Source: Rhizoctonia solani (Eukaryota > Basidiomycota > Agaricomycetes > Cantharellales > Ceratobasidiaceae). From it: a stretch of 64,000 nucleotides of DNA. Both the position numbers and the translations under genes were made by a program. The first letter of the stretch is position 1; each line of letters begins with the position of its first letter. The notes under the pieces are model-generated. The model saw nothing but the letters and a program-made list of their open reading frames with translations, was not told the DNA's origin and did not search any database. This document shows positions 12,017 through 23,112 of this stretch, in pieces. The DNA is taken from positions 496,001-560,000 of the forward strand of contig NC_057380.1 of assembly GCF_016906535.1 (NCBI RefSeq), written 5' to 3'.

Positions 12017-13007
12017 ATGTCAACCGTTCGTTCACAAAATTATTACTTCCAACATGGTGATATAGCTATAAGTGTAAAAGCATTCAACTTGTGAATGTGG
12101 CGGCCTCGGTTAACCTCACACCCTGTTCATAAGGTTGACAGTCATTTATTCAAGCTACATCGTGATGTAGTAGAAGCTCATTGCGGCTACTTTCAAAATA
12201 TATCTCGCCAAACTGACGATGGTGATAGTTCGGATATCTCGGATGAACACCCAGTAGTCATTCCAAGTGACCTATGCTCCGCAGAGACATTTGATACAAT
12301 ATGTCAGTTTCTATATCCCAGGTAGGTCCACTTTAAGAAGCCTAATTCTTCGATCAAGTCACTTAATTTCGATTGTCGGAGATAGGGCTATCGGAGCGTA
12401 TCCCGCCATTCTCATAGATGAGCAGGAAAAATGGGAGTTCGTCCTACAAGCAACGAGTCTTCTACAAATGAAAGACCTACGGAAATACATCCTGGCAAAT
12501 TTCAAGGGGGAGCTCCGCGACAACCCCACGGTTGCTTCAAAGTTACTTGGTTTGGCGGTCAAGTACAACGAGGCGCCAAATACACTCAAGTTAGAGTGTT
12601 TATATGTGCTTGTTTTCCTCCGCAGGGCGATTTCTGCCACCGAAATAACTTCTCTCGGAGAAAATGCGACTTTCCAAGTGGTTGCTATCCGAGATCGTAT
12701 CCGAATTCTTATTCTCACGGATCCTAGCTATTGGACTACCATCCACAGGCACCACTTCTGTATCGGGGGCCCCAACTGCCAGAATTTTATTCATCAAGGT
12801 GTTTTTAATAATCTCAAAGAAACAGACCCTTTGCAGGAGTATTATCGGACTGATGGTAGCATTTTTGACCTCCCGGAGGACGTTCAAATCTGTCCCAATT
12901 GTAACCCCGTCCGTAGTGATCTGGCCGCAACAATTGCTCAAGAGGTACTTAAGGAGGAGATTAGGAGGTGTGCCACCGGTTTGGGTCTTCTGCACGCCAG
13001 TGAATAA
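12017..13007 (+). CDS. BTB/POZ domain protein, array copy 3
   Basis: Exons 12017-12073, 12134-12321, 12386-13007; 288 aa. Exon 1 (57 nt) encodes YYFQHGDIAIS. Exon 2 (188 nt) encodes VDSHLFKLHRDVVEAHCGYF and PSDLCSAETFDTICQFLYPR. Exon 3 encodes AIGAYPAILIDEQEKWEFVL, a helical BACK-like segment (LKLECLYVLVFLRRAISATE, IRDRIRIL) and the Cys/His block HRHHFCIGGPNC...ICPNCNPVRSDL...RRC. No break is seen. Role inferred only from the BTB fold. Confidence 0.9.
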
Positions 13008-13468
13008 TTTAGGTTAAAGTAGAACTTGATATATTCTACCAACTTGTGCAAAGAGTTTTATGTCTGTTCCGAGATCCAAATAATGTTGCTTCATAATCGA
13101 TTGCTATCTAGGTAACTGGCTACATGATAGTACCGAGAATGACAATGTTTTTATACACATAAAACGTGAAAGCTTTTCATGTCAACAACTTAGCGTCTGT
13201 TGAGAGTGCCTTGAACTAAGACTGTCGCAGAAAACTCCTCGATATTGATTATTTGATCTCATGTGGCTTTTGGGACAAATGCTGGCAAACACATCTATAC
13301 TGGTCCTCGTGGGTGATTCCCGAGAGTCTACCATCCTCCATAGTAGCAAGCGCCTTTTTTAATCGCCGTCGACAATAATATAGAGCTTCTTGACTAACAT
13401 AGGGAAGCCTACTTCGTATAAGATCAGGAATAATTGCTGTACCTACGTTAAGATACCTTGAGTGGGTT
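13008..13468. other. Spacer between BTB copies 3 and 4
   Basis: AT-rich DNA without a supported gene. Confidence 0.4.
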
Positions 13469-14468
13469 ATGGGTGCCTCGAGATCAAATGAGTACTATTA
13501 CTCCACCGGAAATATTATCATCCAGGTCTGGCTTGGACTTTGAGTTTTTCGTCCCTTCTTACGTGATTTTTAATGGCTATCTTAGGTTGGAAACCGGCTC
13601 TACAGACTTCATCGAGACATTCTTGGATCATATTCCGGATTTTTTAGAGATATGTTTTCTGTTCCCTCAAGCGACCTTTCCGAAGGCTCTTTTGACGAAT
13701 GCCCACTACCTCTCCCACGAGACCTATGCTCGGAAGCGACTTTCAACGTGCTGTGCCAATTTATCTACCCAAAGTACGACTTTTATGGCTCTCACGATCG
13801 TACTATCTTATCATCTCAAACTCTACTGTAGGAGGCCAGGCGTGTTGCCGATTATATTACACAACGACTTTCCTACATGGGAACCCATACTAGAAGCTAC
13901 ATCCGCATTGGACATGGCTAGTACTCAAGGATATATTCTTGACCAACTTGCTAGTAACCCGTCTAGCATTCCACATACTTTGGGACCATTAAAAATGCTT
14001 CAATGGGCTGCTCGTACTTCTCATGATGATCTTATGCTGGAAGGCCTACGCATACTTTCTTGGCGCCGCCTCCCCATTTTACCATCAGAAATACAAGTGT
14101 TGGGTGATAATTTAGCCGCTCGAGCAATGTACATTCGCGAGCGCTCTCGCACCTTACTACTTTCCCGAAACATGTCTTGGCTTGAAGAGGACATACAGCC
14201 GCATAATCTATGCCCCACAAGAGATACATGTCGAAGCAAAATTTTCAAGATGATAAATCATAATTTAATAATATCTCCTAGAGACCTTCCCAGCTGTGAT
14301 TCATCTGATATTTTCCAGCTCCCAGAACCGAGCGGTAGCAATGGGCTATGTTCGCGATGTAACTCTGTTAGACCAGAAATATCTCGTTCAATCAGAAGGG
14401 GGAAATTGGACCAGAAGTTATTCGATTCAAGTTTACTGGAGTTCGCAAGGGCCTGGCCCACCACCTGA
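13469..14468 (+). CDS. BTB/POZ domain protein, array copy 4
   Basis: Exons 13469-13525, 13586-13773, 13832-14468; 293 aa. The unspliced sequence is open for over 1 kb in a frame that is wrong for the BTB core, so a naive single-exon model (13458-14468) would mistranslate exon 2. Spliced, exon 1 encodes NEYYYSTGNIIIQ and exon 2 VGNRLYRLHRDILGSYSGFF and LPRDLCSEATFNVLCQFIYP, matching the siblings. Exon 3 encodes RPGVLPIILHNDFPTWEPIL, the BACK-like helices and the Cys/His block QPHNLCPTRDTC...LCSRCNSVRPEI. The last Cys of the pattern (RRC in the siblings) is not obvious here. Confidence 0.88.
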
Positions 14469-17115
14469 TTGTTAGATTAATGGGTACATCTACGCATAGG
14501 AAAATAGTTGTTAGTATTTCTAAGCTACTTTTATAACCCTGGTTTTTATATTGGTTCCAGTGAATTCTCTTATACGGAATGATCAAGCCACACCCATACC
14601 CTATGGGAGATGAAGTTATACGGATAAATTTACTGGCCTGGCATGTTGCATCGAAATGTATCACTGATATTGTTTATGACAAAGAGTAAGCGTAAACATA
14701 TGGAGTAATAATCTGCCCCTCTTTCTGGTCAGGTTTCCACAAGGCATACTATGCCTATCCGTAAAAAGCAAGACTGGCCAGTGTCCTGTAAATTATAAAT
14801 CGAGTACAAACAACGGCTGGAACTTAATCGTTTGTTCATATACTTATAAAAGCATATATCAAACCTGACCAGATACAAACCCCATGAAGACCATGGCAAG
14901 CTGTCGTCACTGATGCGACCTCTTACGGCACGACTGCCCAGCTCAGATGTTTCAATTGTTTATCTCGATATTTATCAGTGGCTTATATCAGGGGTCGAGC
15001 TTGCCTAACTTAGCCTCCGGCACGTAGTCAAGAATCAGTGAATACACCCAATTATTCGAATTTAGAGTAACTATAATGGGATGGGCGTCCAAGTCGTGGT
15101 AGCTTGCCTCGAACATCTCTTTACCAGATCCCCATTCAATCGAACTGGACAGATATCCTGCCCGTATTTCATCTCCAAACGATCGAGACCTTGACTTTGA
15201 TTGGAGTGTGTAACAAATTATTGTTGGAGTTATCTACTTCATGAACGGGCCCACCATGGAATCAGGATATACGAATTGTCGAATTCGTACATTCAAACCC
15301 AATCCCAATTGGAGATGGACAGTCACTCAAGCAGGTTCCATCATAATATTCTCAAGATCCATCTCGGTGGGTTTCGAAGATACGATCCCAGGCCCTCCTC
15401 TTAGTAATGCTCCAGAAGGTATAAGCGACAAAAACCTGATGCATTTATCATAGAAACCTTTTGTTCGTTCAAATCCTTTATGCTCTGTTTGCGTCTGTGT
15501 ATATCTGAAGTGGAGTATACCGTCGCAGTTCCTTGAGTGCGAATTTACTGTCTAAGGAACAGGAAAGCGAGGGCATTCGTAACCTCACTATATAAGGACT
15601 TCGCCATTTCATGGTGAGCATCAAAAGGATAGAAAATCCACATGATGTCCATATTTTGGCAAAAATCAGCAGAATCAGCAGCTTGACAGCATACGGGGGT
15701 GAGCTGGGATACGGGTTCATGGAAATACCTTTCAGATGCTGCCAGCACTCCGCATACAAAATGCGATTTTTGACCTCCAGAAAATCCGCACTTTTAGAGC
15801 TCATCGTGTTTAGGAGCCAACACTTCGAGCTGCGTCTGCATTGAACATGATTTTTACTCGCGATCATACCTCGGATCAATATATTGGTGGAGACGAGTAC
15901 GCCATCTTCACTAGAAAGACTGCTCTGACGGGCGATTTGTAGCACCCGACAAGCACTCACGGTTGGAATTCTGCAAAAATTTTCCCATCGCCACCCCCAG
16001 CTTCCATTGGAAGAAGCCATAGCATAGCGAGAGCATGCTAAGCAGGTGATGTTTGTGAGATAGCATGTCCTAATCACATATTTTTGTCAATTCCTTGCGA
16101 TTGGGGCGTGACCCTCTCCGTACAAAATATACGGAAAACGACCCAAATGCAGTAGGGTTACCACTAGTCCGAACACATTCCTCTAGGACTTGACAGGCTG
16201 GACTAAAATGTATTTCCAATCCAAGTATCTCCCAATCACCTATATTTATAGGACTATAGTGCTCTCAGGGTGAGCGAGTAAGCGCATATGGAGACCAAAT
16301 TTTTCGTGTACAAAAAATTGCCGATACGGACTGGAACAGTGAATTTGATGGGGGGGGGGTCTGGAGGATTGAGGTGTGAGTGGCTTTTTTTGTTATGATA
16401 GCGACGATGGAGGAAGTTTTATCCTGACTAAATACGTACATAAACATGCTCTGCCCAGCTCAGTTCCTGTTTAAATTCCGGAAAGCCCTACAAAAACCTA
16501 GTCTCATGCATCGGAATCTGTTGGCCCGAATCAACACACTCCTGCCCTGAGGAACGTTCGATCTGGGTCAGACTTGGCATTTCCCCGCGTATGATCGTCC
16601 AGCCCAACGCCTAAAACACATCAAATTCAATGTCTGTCCAGCCGATTGCGAGTGCTTCTATTCAACGGCTAATCATCCCCGTAGACCGTGGGAACGAACC
16701 CAGCATTGACCAGGTACACAATATATTTAGTATAGTATAGTCCTGTCCTCCCAGGTATCAAGGTTTACGGGACGCTGATAACCGGTTGCCTTCTGGTCTG
16801 GCGAGAATGGCCCTCTCAAGCTCCCTAATTTGTCCTAGACTCTTTGCGTGCTGTGTGTGGCGCTGCTAGTTATAAAGCCACGTCGGCATGGGCGCCACGA
16901 GTCTATCTGCCACTCAACCACGTTTTGCTCATTAGCGTTCCCCCGCCTACGGCAATCGACCTACCTTCGTTCTATTCGCTTGCCTCACCCGGAGGCGAGT
17001 TATCGATTGTTCATAAACCAAAGGTAGTATTTAACTCACTCCGAGACAGCCGAAAGTCCTTAACCACATTCATTTGCAGCGTTTTAACTCGTATAGACCT
17101 TAGACAATATTTATT
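14469..17115. other. Spacer with a decayed BTB relic
   Basis: About 15.3-15.5 kb (+) aligns by eye with the exon 2 BTB core of copy 3 (gacagtca...catcataatattctcaagatcc against gacagtca...catcgtgatgtag), but with indels and stops. It looks like a dead sixth copy. On the minus strand 15478-16077 is open and could be spliced, but I recognise no family. A run of ten G lies near 16351-16360. Confidence 0.35.
15318..15450 (+). pseudogene. Relic of a BTB exon
   Basis: The segment keeps a BTB-like DSH...RFHHNILKIH...GGF pattern corresponding to DSHLFKLHRDVVEAHCGYF of copy 3, in the same strand and array order, then runs into stops. No BACK-like or Cys/His part follows. It is a weak alignment made by eye. 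Confidence 0.4.
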
Positions 17116-18092
17116 ATGACTTTTCTACGATCTGAGACGTATTACTTCCCTCGTGGGGACGTTGTAATACAGGTACGCTTGCCAAGAGATATCAAGTAGG
17201 ACACTCAGACGTTGACACTATGCTTTACAGGTTGAAAGTATTTTATTTAGACTGCACCGGGACATTCTGGAGACGCACTCGTACTTTTTCCGCGACATGT
17301 TGTCCATACCGATCCTCGACGCGGGAGAGGGGGCCGCCGACAACAATCCACTACGCCTCCCGCGTGACCTCTGTTCAGCCCAGTCGTTCACGAGGCTATG
17401 TCAATTCATTTATCCAATGTATGGCCAATGTGTTACTTGCGTAATTTCTGGGAGCTGACTTGTAATTTGTCTAAAGGGAAGTTGGCAAGCTACCAACTAT
17501 TCGGGTCAAGGATTTTAGCGCTTGGGAGCCAGTGTTGGAGGCCACTCTGGCCCTCCAGATGCCTGGCATTCAACGATATATCATGTCAGGTTTTGAAGTA
17601 GACGAGGATAATATCCCATCGCAGGCGATTAATCTTCTTGGCTGGGCTGTGCGTTGTGACACCCCACTGGAGGCTCTGAAGTTCGAGTGCTTCAGAACTC
17701 TTGCTTACCGACGCCAGGCACTCTCCCAGGAAGAGGGAATGTTCTTGGGGGCCAAGACGACCACGACCGTGATGCGGATTCGGGAACGGATTCGGAGTTT
17801 GTTTATTTTCTCCGAGACCCTCCAAAAGGATATTCGCCCTCATGGTACATGTGGGACGCGGGCTGCTTGCCAAAAGTATGTCTTCCAGCAGATTGTTAAG
17901 AATTTAACAATGGACACGTTTGGACCCGAAACCCCCGAAGATTCCCAAGATAATGCAGATATTTTTCAAATCGACTCGGGGGGGTTGTATTGCTACGAAT
18001 GTGGGCCTACGCTTATCGAGATTGCACGGGCTTTGAGACAAGCTAAGCTTGACGAAGAGCTGCACCGTTGTGTCAATGGGATGAAGCTGTAG
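17116..18092 (+). CDS. BTB/POZ domain protein, array copy 5
   Basis: Exons 17116-17172, 17231-17418, 17477-18092; 286 aa. Exon 1 (57 nt) encodes TYYFPRGDVVIQ. The 188-nt exon 2 encodes VESILFRLHRDILETHSYFF and LPRDLCSAQSFTRLCQFIYP. Exon 3 encodes EVGKLPTIRVKDFSAWEPVL, LKFECFRTLAYRRQALSQEE, IRERIRSL, and the Cys/His block RPHGTCGTRAAC...LYCYECGPTLIEIAR...HRC. It is intact and shares exon lengths and phases with copies 3 and 4. Confidence 0.9.
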
Positions 18093-19038
18093 AGCTGTGC
18101 ACTATGATCTCATCTCACTTTTGAGGATTGGTTTCTTATCTTCGTCTCAGGTTTTCTTGCATCCACGGATATTTAGACTGTGATTGGCCGGGTTGTAAAA
18201 TCGTGGACTTCTACTGTTTGTTGGATTATATTTGTAATAGTTCCTATACATTCTACCGTAATACAATTATTTATTCCGCTCTATAGAACAATCGGGGATT
18301 TATGATTAGTTTTTTTGAAAAATTGATGGAGCTCACCATTATTTTCAATATGAAGTGGGGAGAATCACAGTGCTTTATGAAGTTGTCATAAACTAGATTT
18401 ATGGAATGTAGCGCGGGTTGAGTGCTATGATCGAAGTGCAGGCTATATGCGCTGCCTAGTATTAAGACCTGATCAAATTGACTCACAAAAAACGGATGAA
18501 TTATAACGACAGTTGAGTGCGGTGCCGTACCAAGGAAGATAACCCAAGAATGTCGATCAATACTATGTTAAGAGAGCTCAGCAAAGGAAATAGCCACCTT
18601 ACGCACAGCCCATATCAGGTCGGTGGCAATTCATTCCCAAACCGGTATACATCGGCGGATACACTGCCCAGCCAATCAAAGGAAGAGGCAAAAGGCGATG
18701 TGTGTATCGTAACACGTTGACTCATTGTTCCTTTTATGGCAATCGTAAAGTCCAGGGCGTGTTTCGGGGCGCGATGAACTTTTATTTGGGGATGTTTGTA
18801 CTGAGTGGCTAACCGAGTACTTTTACCGTGGCTTGAGCCGTTCTCTGTCGTTTGTTCTCTCTACCACCACTACCACTACTAGTACCACCAGATATTCTTC
18901 TCGACTCGTTAGTATACCATCACGGTCGTGCATAACACTCGATTACTTTTAACTCGCTCCACTGCCGAGCCCGCCATACTGGATTCTTTCCTGGACTATA
19001 CCACACTCGCGAGCATCCTGGGCCTCTGTATCATCGAC
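18093..19038. other. Spacer
   Basis: AT-rich after copy 5, then a short accaccactaccactactagt-like tract near 18870 just before the next gene. No supported open frame; 18517-18720 is open but unrecognised. Confidence 0.4.
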
Positions 19039-20355
19039 ATGGGAAAGAACAAGCAAAGCAAGGGCCCCGACAACGTCACAGCCAACGGGAAAAGCAACGG
19101 CGAGATCAACACCAACGTACCGTCCGAAGCCACGCCGGGCATCACCAACTTGAACGGCAACGCTCCTTCCACCAACGGGCGGGGCGCTTCCTCAATGGGA
19201 GGAGAAGACAACACGAGGTCCAGGGATTCTGGATTCAAGGAGCCGCCTAGTCCTACCCGTACAGTTAGATGGCCTGATTTCCAGAGTAGCGATTTGGAAG
19301 TTATGGTGAGTGCCTCGCACGGAACGGGTCGTGTCCATTGAGCTTCGTGGGCTAAGTGGCAATAATATTAGGTGGCGGGGACGACTGTGTTCCGATTGCA
19401 TCAAGAAATCATGGCGGCCCATTCCAAGTTCTTTCAAGAACAGTTGCAACTGACGATCGATAGCCAGGGGCTTGTGATTGCACCTCGGTCAAAGGACGTT
19501 CCTGTGATCGTACTACGAGATATATGCGTCGATGCATTTGTGAATGTCTTGTCGCTTGTTTATCCTCCGTAAGTTCCTCACCTGCGATCACGGGCTCACT
19601 ATGTATTCTGACATGATCTCGATTCCAAGACCCGGAGTAGACTCGCGTCTGAAATTCACCACTCTTCAAGCAGAAGAATTACTACAGACGGCACATGCAC
19701 TCGGATGCCCGGGGTCATCCGATCCGCAATCGACATACTAATACAAGACCCAAATACAACCCCATTTTACTCTACCAAATCGCCAAGAGGTACATGCTCG
19801 GACTACAACTCCAAGCTTTCGGAGGCTTGTACCGCACTCGTCCCTGAGCGACGACGAAGGACTAGCGCTCGGGGCAGCGCCGACGGCCCAAATCGCTCGG
19901 TTGAGAGAGTACTGGCGCGCCGGATATTCGCGCGCTTCGAGCCGTGCGGTCAGAGGTGTCAACGGCCGGGAGCCAAACCGCATCGCGCGGGCGACGAGTC
20001 CGAGCTCGTCCAGTGGAGCGGGTACAAGTCGTCCGAGTCTGCGGGGGCCCGCCCGGAATTGGGGAGGTGTCAACAGGTTATTCTCGAGGCTCTCAAGGCG
20101 GTGTTTAATGTCGATGGGCCCAAGAGTGATTTTGATGAGCATGTGATCCAGGCGGAAGCTTCGGTCATGTGGAATTTGACCGAGTGGCTACGTTAGGAAA
20201 GTTGCGAGGAGGGATGTCCGTTGTGCCAGGGATGTATGGCTAGTATTGATCGGGCGGTTAGGGTGTATTGCCAGAAGGCTGAGATGGATGTTCGCATTGA
20301 GAGGGAGGTTGGAGCTAGCCCAGAGTCTGGAGAGCAAGTTTTTTTCGATTGCTAA
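19039..20355 (+). pseudogene. BTB/POZ domain protein of a second type, frame broken in the last exon
   Basis: Exons 19039-19305, 19372-19568, 19630-20355. The N-terminus is a polar Asn/Gly/Ser-rich tail, then a BTB core (VAGTTVFRLHQEIMAAHSKF, VPVIVLRDICVDAFVNVLSL) and YPPPGVDSRLKF. From about 19708 the homologous protein needs a new frame four times: near 19711 (gggg), 19765 (tttt), 19842 (ccc) and 19920. Each is explained by one missing base. An in-frame TAG lies at 20194. Family-like pieces continue after each break (YQIAKRYMLGLQLQAFGG, LSDDEGLALGA, FARFEPCGQRCQ, CEEGCPLCQGCM). It is not in the same subfamily as the upstream array. It is either a recent pseudogene or an intact gene with consensus errors. 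Confidence 0.7.
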
Positions 20356-20766
20356 TATTATCTTGTTTAATTTTTTTGTATTTCTTTTTTGGATACTTTC
20401 GAATTAAAGTAAAATTGAATCTTGTTATCGGGGCGGTGACAAAGGGTTTCGGTTACGAGAGCAGGAGCAAGTAGCCGAGGCCAAGGCGAGTGATCCCAGG
20501 TGAGTATGGAATCCGGCAAACAGAAAGCGGGAACCAGCAGATCCAGATATCAAGAGGCAAACAGCGTTATGAGCCAAACCAGGAAAGATAAATTTCGCTA
20601 ATCGTTCATTCCAGTATCAATAAACAACGGACAATAAGTCGTTTGCCTACTAATATAAGATCAGTGACTCGCGGATGACTCACGAATTAATCAGGAATTG
20701 GCCAGTCTTAGTTGGATCACTCTGAAATCAATGAGAAAAATAGATATTGACAACCAATTAAAAACA
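20356..20766. other. Spacer between convergent genes
   Basis: Contains the 3' flanks of the BTB gene (+) and the pyruvate carrier (-). No open frame or repeat of note. Confidence 0.4.
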
Positions 20767-21357
20767 TTAATCTGCTGCCAACTTGGGAGTTACCAATGGA
20801 GCAGGGTTCTTTCGACGATGGCTACCAAAGACTATTAGTACAAACGCCAAACCAATGTCAATGAATAGAGCTCACTCCCAAATCCTGTACAATTGGGTGA
20901 CACCCGACGCTCCGACAAAAAAGTTGACCTGATCGAACCGATGTACATCAATCAGGGCATATCGTAATAGAATAAGCACGATATACATACCGCCGCAAGC
21001 GAGTAGTTAACGGGAGTAATAACGAGTGAGTATCGGACCCAGATGAATCCAGTAGCAGCAAGAGCTAAATGACATAATAAATAACAGAATAACAGCTTGT
21101 ACAATAACCCTCGACCACTTACCGACGTTTTGCGATACGGATAGCTTGTCTGGAGGACGGCTCAAGTCCTTCAGGCCAGCAGCGACCAGACACCACTTCA
21201 TGAGAGGCGCCCAAAAGAATACTGTTTTGGGACCTATAGTACCCAAAGTAAGCTAAATATTGCGTGTAAATGCAAGTCAGTCAGTCTACGCGCCTGCTGG
21301 ATGATTCATGAATTTTTGGAATTTTGTTGCCGTGACGGCGCTTGCTTGTCCAGACAT
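20767..21357 (-). CDS. Mitochondrial pyruvate carrier subunit (MPC2-like)
   Basis: Exons (complement): 21294-21357, 21123-21233, 20991-21064, 20876-20928, 20767-20821; 118 aa. MPC subunits pair in the inner mitochondrial membrane and import pyruvate. The whole protein matches the family: FMNHPAGPKTVFFWAPLMKW, LVAAGLKDLSRPPDKLSVSQ, ALAATGFIWVRYSLVITPVN, then VNFFVGASGVTQLYRIWD and a basic tail. The first intron starts GC (cagcag|gcgcgt) and ends AG. No GT donor nearby keeps the universally conserved NHPAGPKT, so I take it as a GC-AG intron. The other introns are GT-AG and 44-62 nt. Confidence 0.93.
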
Positions 21358-21537
21358 GGCTTTGAGAGTGGTGATTGACTAGGCCAACAGATGAGTTTAT
21401 TAAACGTGCAACAGCGCGCCGAGGGCGAGGGGAGGGAAGGAGAAGAGTGACGAGACCAAAAGTCTGGGGCATATGGTTACGTAACTTTGGCGCTTAGTTC
21501 GATCACCCCAGACTTGCACTGCGGACCACCACCGACC

Positions 21538-22910
21538 ATGATTCCTAGGTTTTCGCTCCTTTTTATTGCTCTGACGCCCCTATGTAATGCACTCTCGATC
21601 CCTAAAATCTCGTCAAAAATTGAACTTGATATTCGTCATGACAACTTGGGCTTGCAACTGCAACAACCGACTGACAAACATCCTCACCCTCTGGTATTAT
21701 GGCACGGACTAGGCGACTCGGCACATGTGGGTCTGAAGCGCCTAACTGTTCAAACCAACTCTCACAAATAAGCTCTCTTAGTCTTCAGGAATGACTGAAT
21801 TTGCCGAGCTTATCAAGCAAGTTCATCCTGGTATCTACATTCACTCTATTTCCTTGTCAGACGACCAGAGCGCGGACCAGAAAGCTGGATGGGTAAGAAC
21901 CTATCATCATGCTACAACGAATCATGTCTAACGTCTTGCCTCTCCCAGTTTGGAGATGTAAACGCCCAGGTAGACATTGTTGCCACGGAGCTATCCACTA
22001 TTCCCGAGCTCAAGAACGGGTTCGACGCCATTGGATTCTCAAGGTGAATCCATCGTTTTTTTCGTCTACTGAAACACGAGTCTGACACTCGTGATCTTCT
22101 CGTTAGGCGGCCAGTTTCTCCGTGCCTATGTTGAACGGTACAACAACCCGCCCATTCGCTCGCTATTAACTTTTGGATCACAACATATGGGAATAAGCGA
22201 TCTCCCGGGATGTAAACCGGGTGACTTTTTATGTTGGCTTGCCCGGTCCGTACCTTCGCCCCTCCCCTCTTCTCCTACCGTTAGACACACACACCCTGAC
22301 CATCGCTCTACGAATCGCAGAACACAGCTCTCCGCGGAATGTACTCCAACTACGCCCAATCCCACCTCGTGCAAGCACAGTACTTTAGAGACCCACGCAG
22401 CGCGCACGATTTACAATCCTATCTCACCGCCAACACCTTTCTCGCCGACATCAATGCCGAAATTCCGGATACGGACCAAGCGCTGTACAAGCGCAACCTG
22501 GTCAGTCTCGACGCGCTCGTTTTGGTCTTGTTTAGCGAGGACAAGACGGTTGTTCCCAAGGAGAGCGGGTGGTTTGGGAGTTATAGGCCTGTTAATTTGA
22601 GTGAGCCTGATGCGGTGAGTCGGTCGAGTGCGTTTTCTGGGTAGTCTGTTGATTGACTGTTATTATTATTTTGGTCACGTTTTAGATGGGTGATGAAGAT
22701 ATGGTTTCGATGCATCAACAGCCGATATACAAAGACGACCGTATTGGCTTGAGAACCCTCGACGAGGCCGGAAAGATTCATTTTACGACATGTGAAGGTC
22801 CCCATATGAGGATCTCGGACGACTGCTGGAAGCCCCTTGTTCTCAAATTTTGTGGTGACAGGCGAGGAGAAAAGGGCCAGCAGAACACATCCGATTTATT
22901 GGTCCAATAA
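21538..22910 (+). CDS. Palmitoyl-protein thioesterase (PPT1 family)
   Basis: Exons 21538-21726, 21782-21892, 21949-22043, 22081-22249, 22321-22614, 22686-22910; 360 aa. The enzyme removes fatty acyl groups from cysteines of proteins in the lysosome/vacuole. Met at 21538 opens a signal peptide (FSLLFIALTPLCNALS); an in-frame Met at 21487 is less likely. Family landmarks: LVLWHGLGDS, SSGMTEFAELIKQVHPG, FSLGGQFLRAYVERYNNPP (nucleophile Ser), SQHMGISDLPGC, SEDKTVVPKESGWFGSY (Asp) and CEGPHMRISDDCW (His). At the nucleophile the usual GFSQGGQ is disturbed: the only in-phase AG near 22080 inserts nine residues (GFS-SLTLVIFSL-GGQF), while the acceptor at 22106 is off by one base. One lost base there is the simplest alternative. 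Confidence 0.88.
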
Positions 22911-23112
22911 ACAAGAGGTCAAGGATCCCCCTGTCGGCGATTTGTCGCAATAGACAATTTTTTATTTCCTGTGTAATCTACTTGCTGGTGTACACGTATC
23001 GAAACAGACAGTGATATGGAGCTTTGTCGATGTGGATAACAGCACAAACCGTGATTAGAGAAAATGCTCAAGAATACTGTTTTATGTACCGAGGTGTGAA
23101 GCAAACTTGTAC

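Noticed and set aside
13458..14468. Single uninterrupted 336-codon frame for BTB copy 4
   Set aside because: The middle part is in the wrong frame; splicing at 13525/13586 and 13773/13832 restores the BTB core seen in the sibling genes.
16631..16713. Possible start exon (MSVQPIASASIQRLII) with a GT donor
   Set aside because: No following exon in phase was found, so it cannot be attached to a gene.
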